Part shown: positions 63,932 through 64,000 of the stretch, in pieces
Position numbering within the stretch: the first letter of the stretch is position 1
Layout of the letters: the number at the start of each line of letters is the position of its first letter
Origin: Bugulina stolonifera
Taxonomy: Eukaryota > Bryozoa > Gymnolaemata > Cheilostomatida > Bugulidae
Reading direction: 5' to 3'
NCBI GenBank assembly: GCA_935421135.1
Contig: OW285187.1
Coordinates: 12,549,929-12,613,928 of the forward strand
DNA length: 64,000 bases
Notes under the pieces: generated by a model
What the model saw: only the letters and a program-made list of their open reading frames with translations
Told to the model about the DNA's origin: nothing
Database searches by the model: none
Position numbers and translations under genes: made by a program

Positions 63932-64000
63932 TTATTACAAGTACATGTACATTAGTACAAGTAGTGATATTGATATACGAGGAATTATACAATTCATTGC

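Overview
The window is animal nuclear DNA. The protein genes are split by introns with GT-AG borders (plus one clear GC-AG intron), the background is AT-rich, and short non-autonomous DNA transposons, SINEs, LTR-like pieces and minisatellites are common. The proteins have clear metazoan orthologues (a PGC-1 family coactivator, an SLC5A7-type choline transporter, CDC14, a PERK-like kinase, a TMEM200-like protein, a collagen/EGF membrane protein), but they look well diverged from vertebrate sequences. That fits an early-branching or other marine invertebrate, most likely a sponge. The species cannot be fixed from sequence alone.

Layout. (1) 220-3259, + strand: 3' part of a collagen/EGF/transmembrane gene whose 5' end lies before the window. 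(2) 4322-11989, +: a complete nine-exon AADAC/NCEH1-type esterase, with LTR-like pieces and MITEs in its introns. (3) 12.0-19.9 kb: repeat-rich, with a hAT MITE, a SINE, nested tandem duplications, a 3.1-kb inverted-repeat-bounded segment holding two possible minus-strand exons, and an 866-bp TIR element ending 194 bp before the next start codon. (4) 19919-27065, +: a complete 13-exon PGC-1/PPARGC1 family gene (acidic N-terminus, RS region, RRM, conserved C-terminus). (5) 28904-35815, -: a complete nine-exon choline-transporter (SLC5A7) homologue. (6) 35.8-40.4 kb: intergenic, with a hAT MITE that has a perfect 8-bp target duplication and a 52-bp minisatellite. (7) 40396-41190, +: a single-exon TMEM200-like protein. 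(8) 44437-60633, -: CDC14 dual-specificity phosphatase in about 16 exons, with a 1.1-kb foldback element in its last intron and minisatellites beside two splice donors. (9) 63346-63910, -: the last two exons of an eIF2alpha kinase resembling PERK (EIF2AK3), continuing past the window end.

I reconstructed exon chains by hand from frame, splice signals and family similarity. In every chain the reading frame closes across all junctions, which is strong internal support. First and last exons are the least certain parts. The genes do not form an obvious functional cluster; this is ordinary metazoan gene order with unrelated neighbours. No prokaryotic features, CRISPR arrays, rRNA genes or intact tRNA genes were seen.
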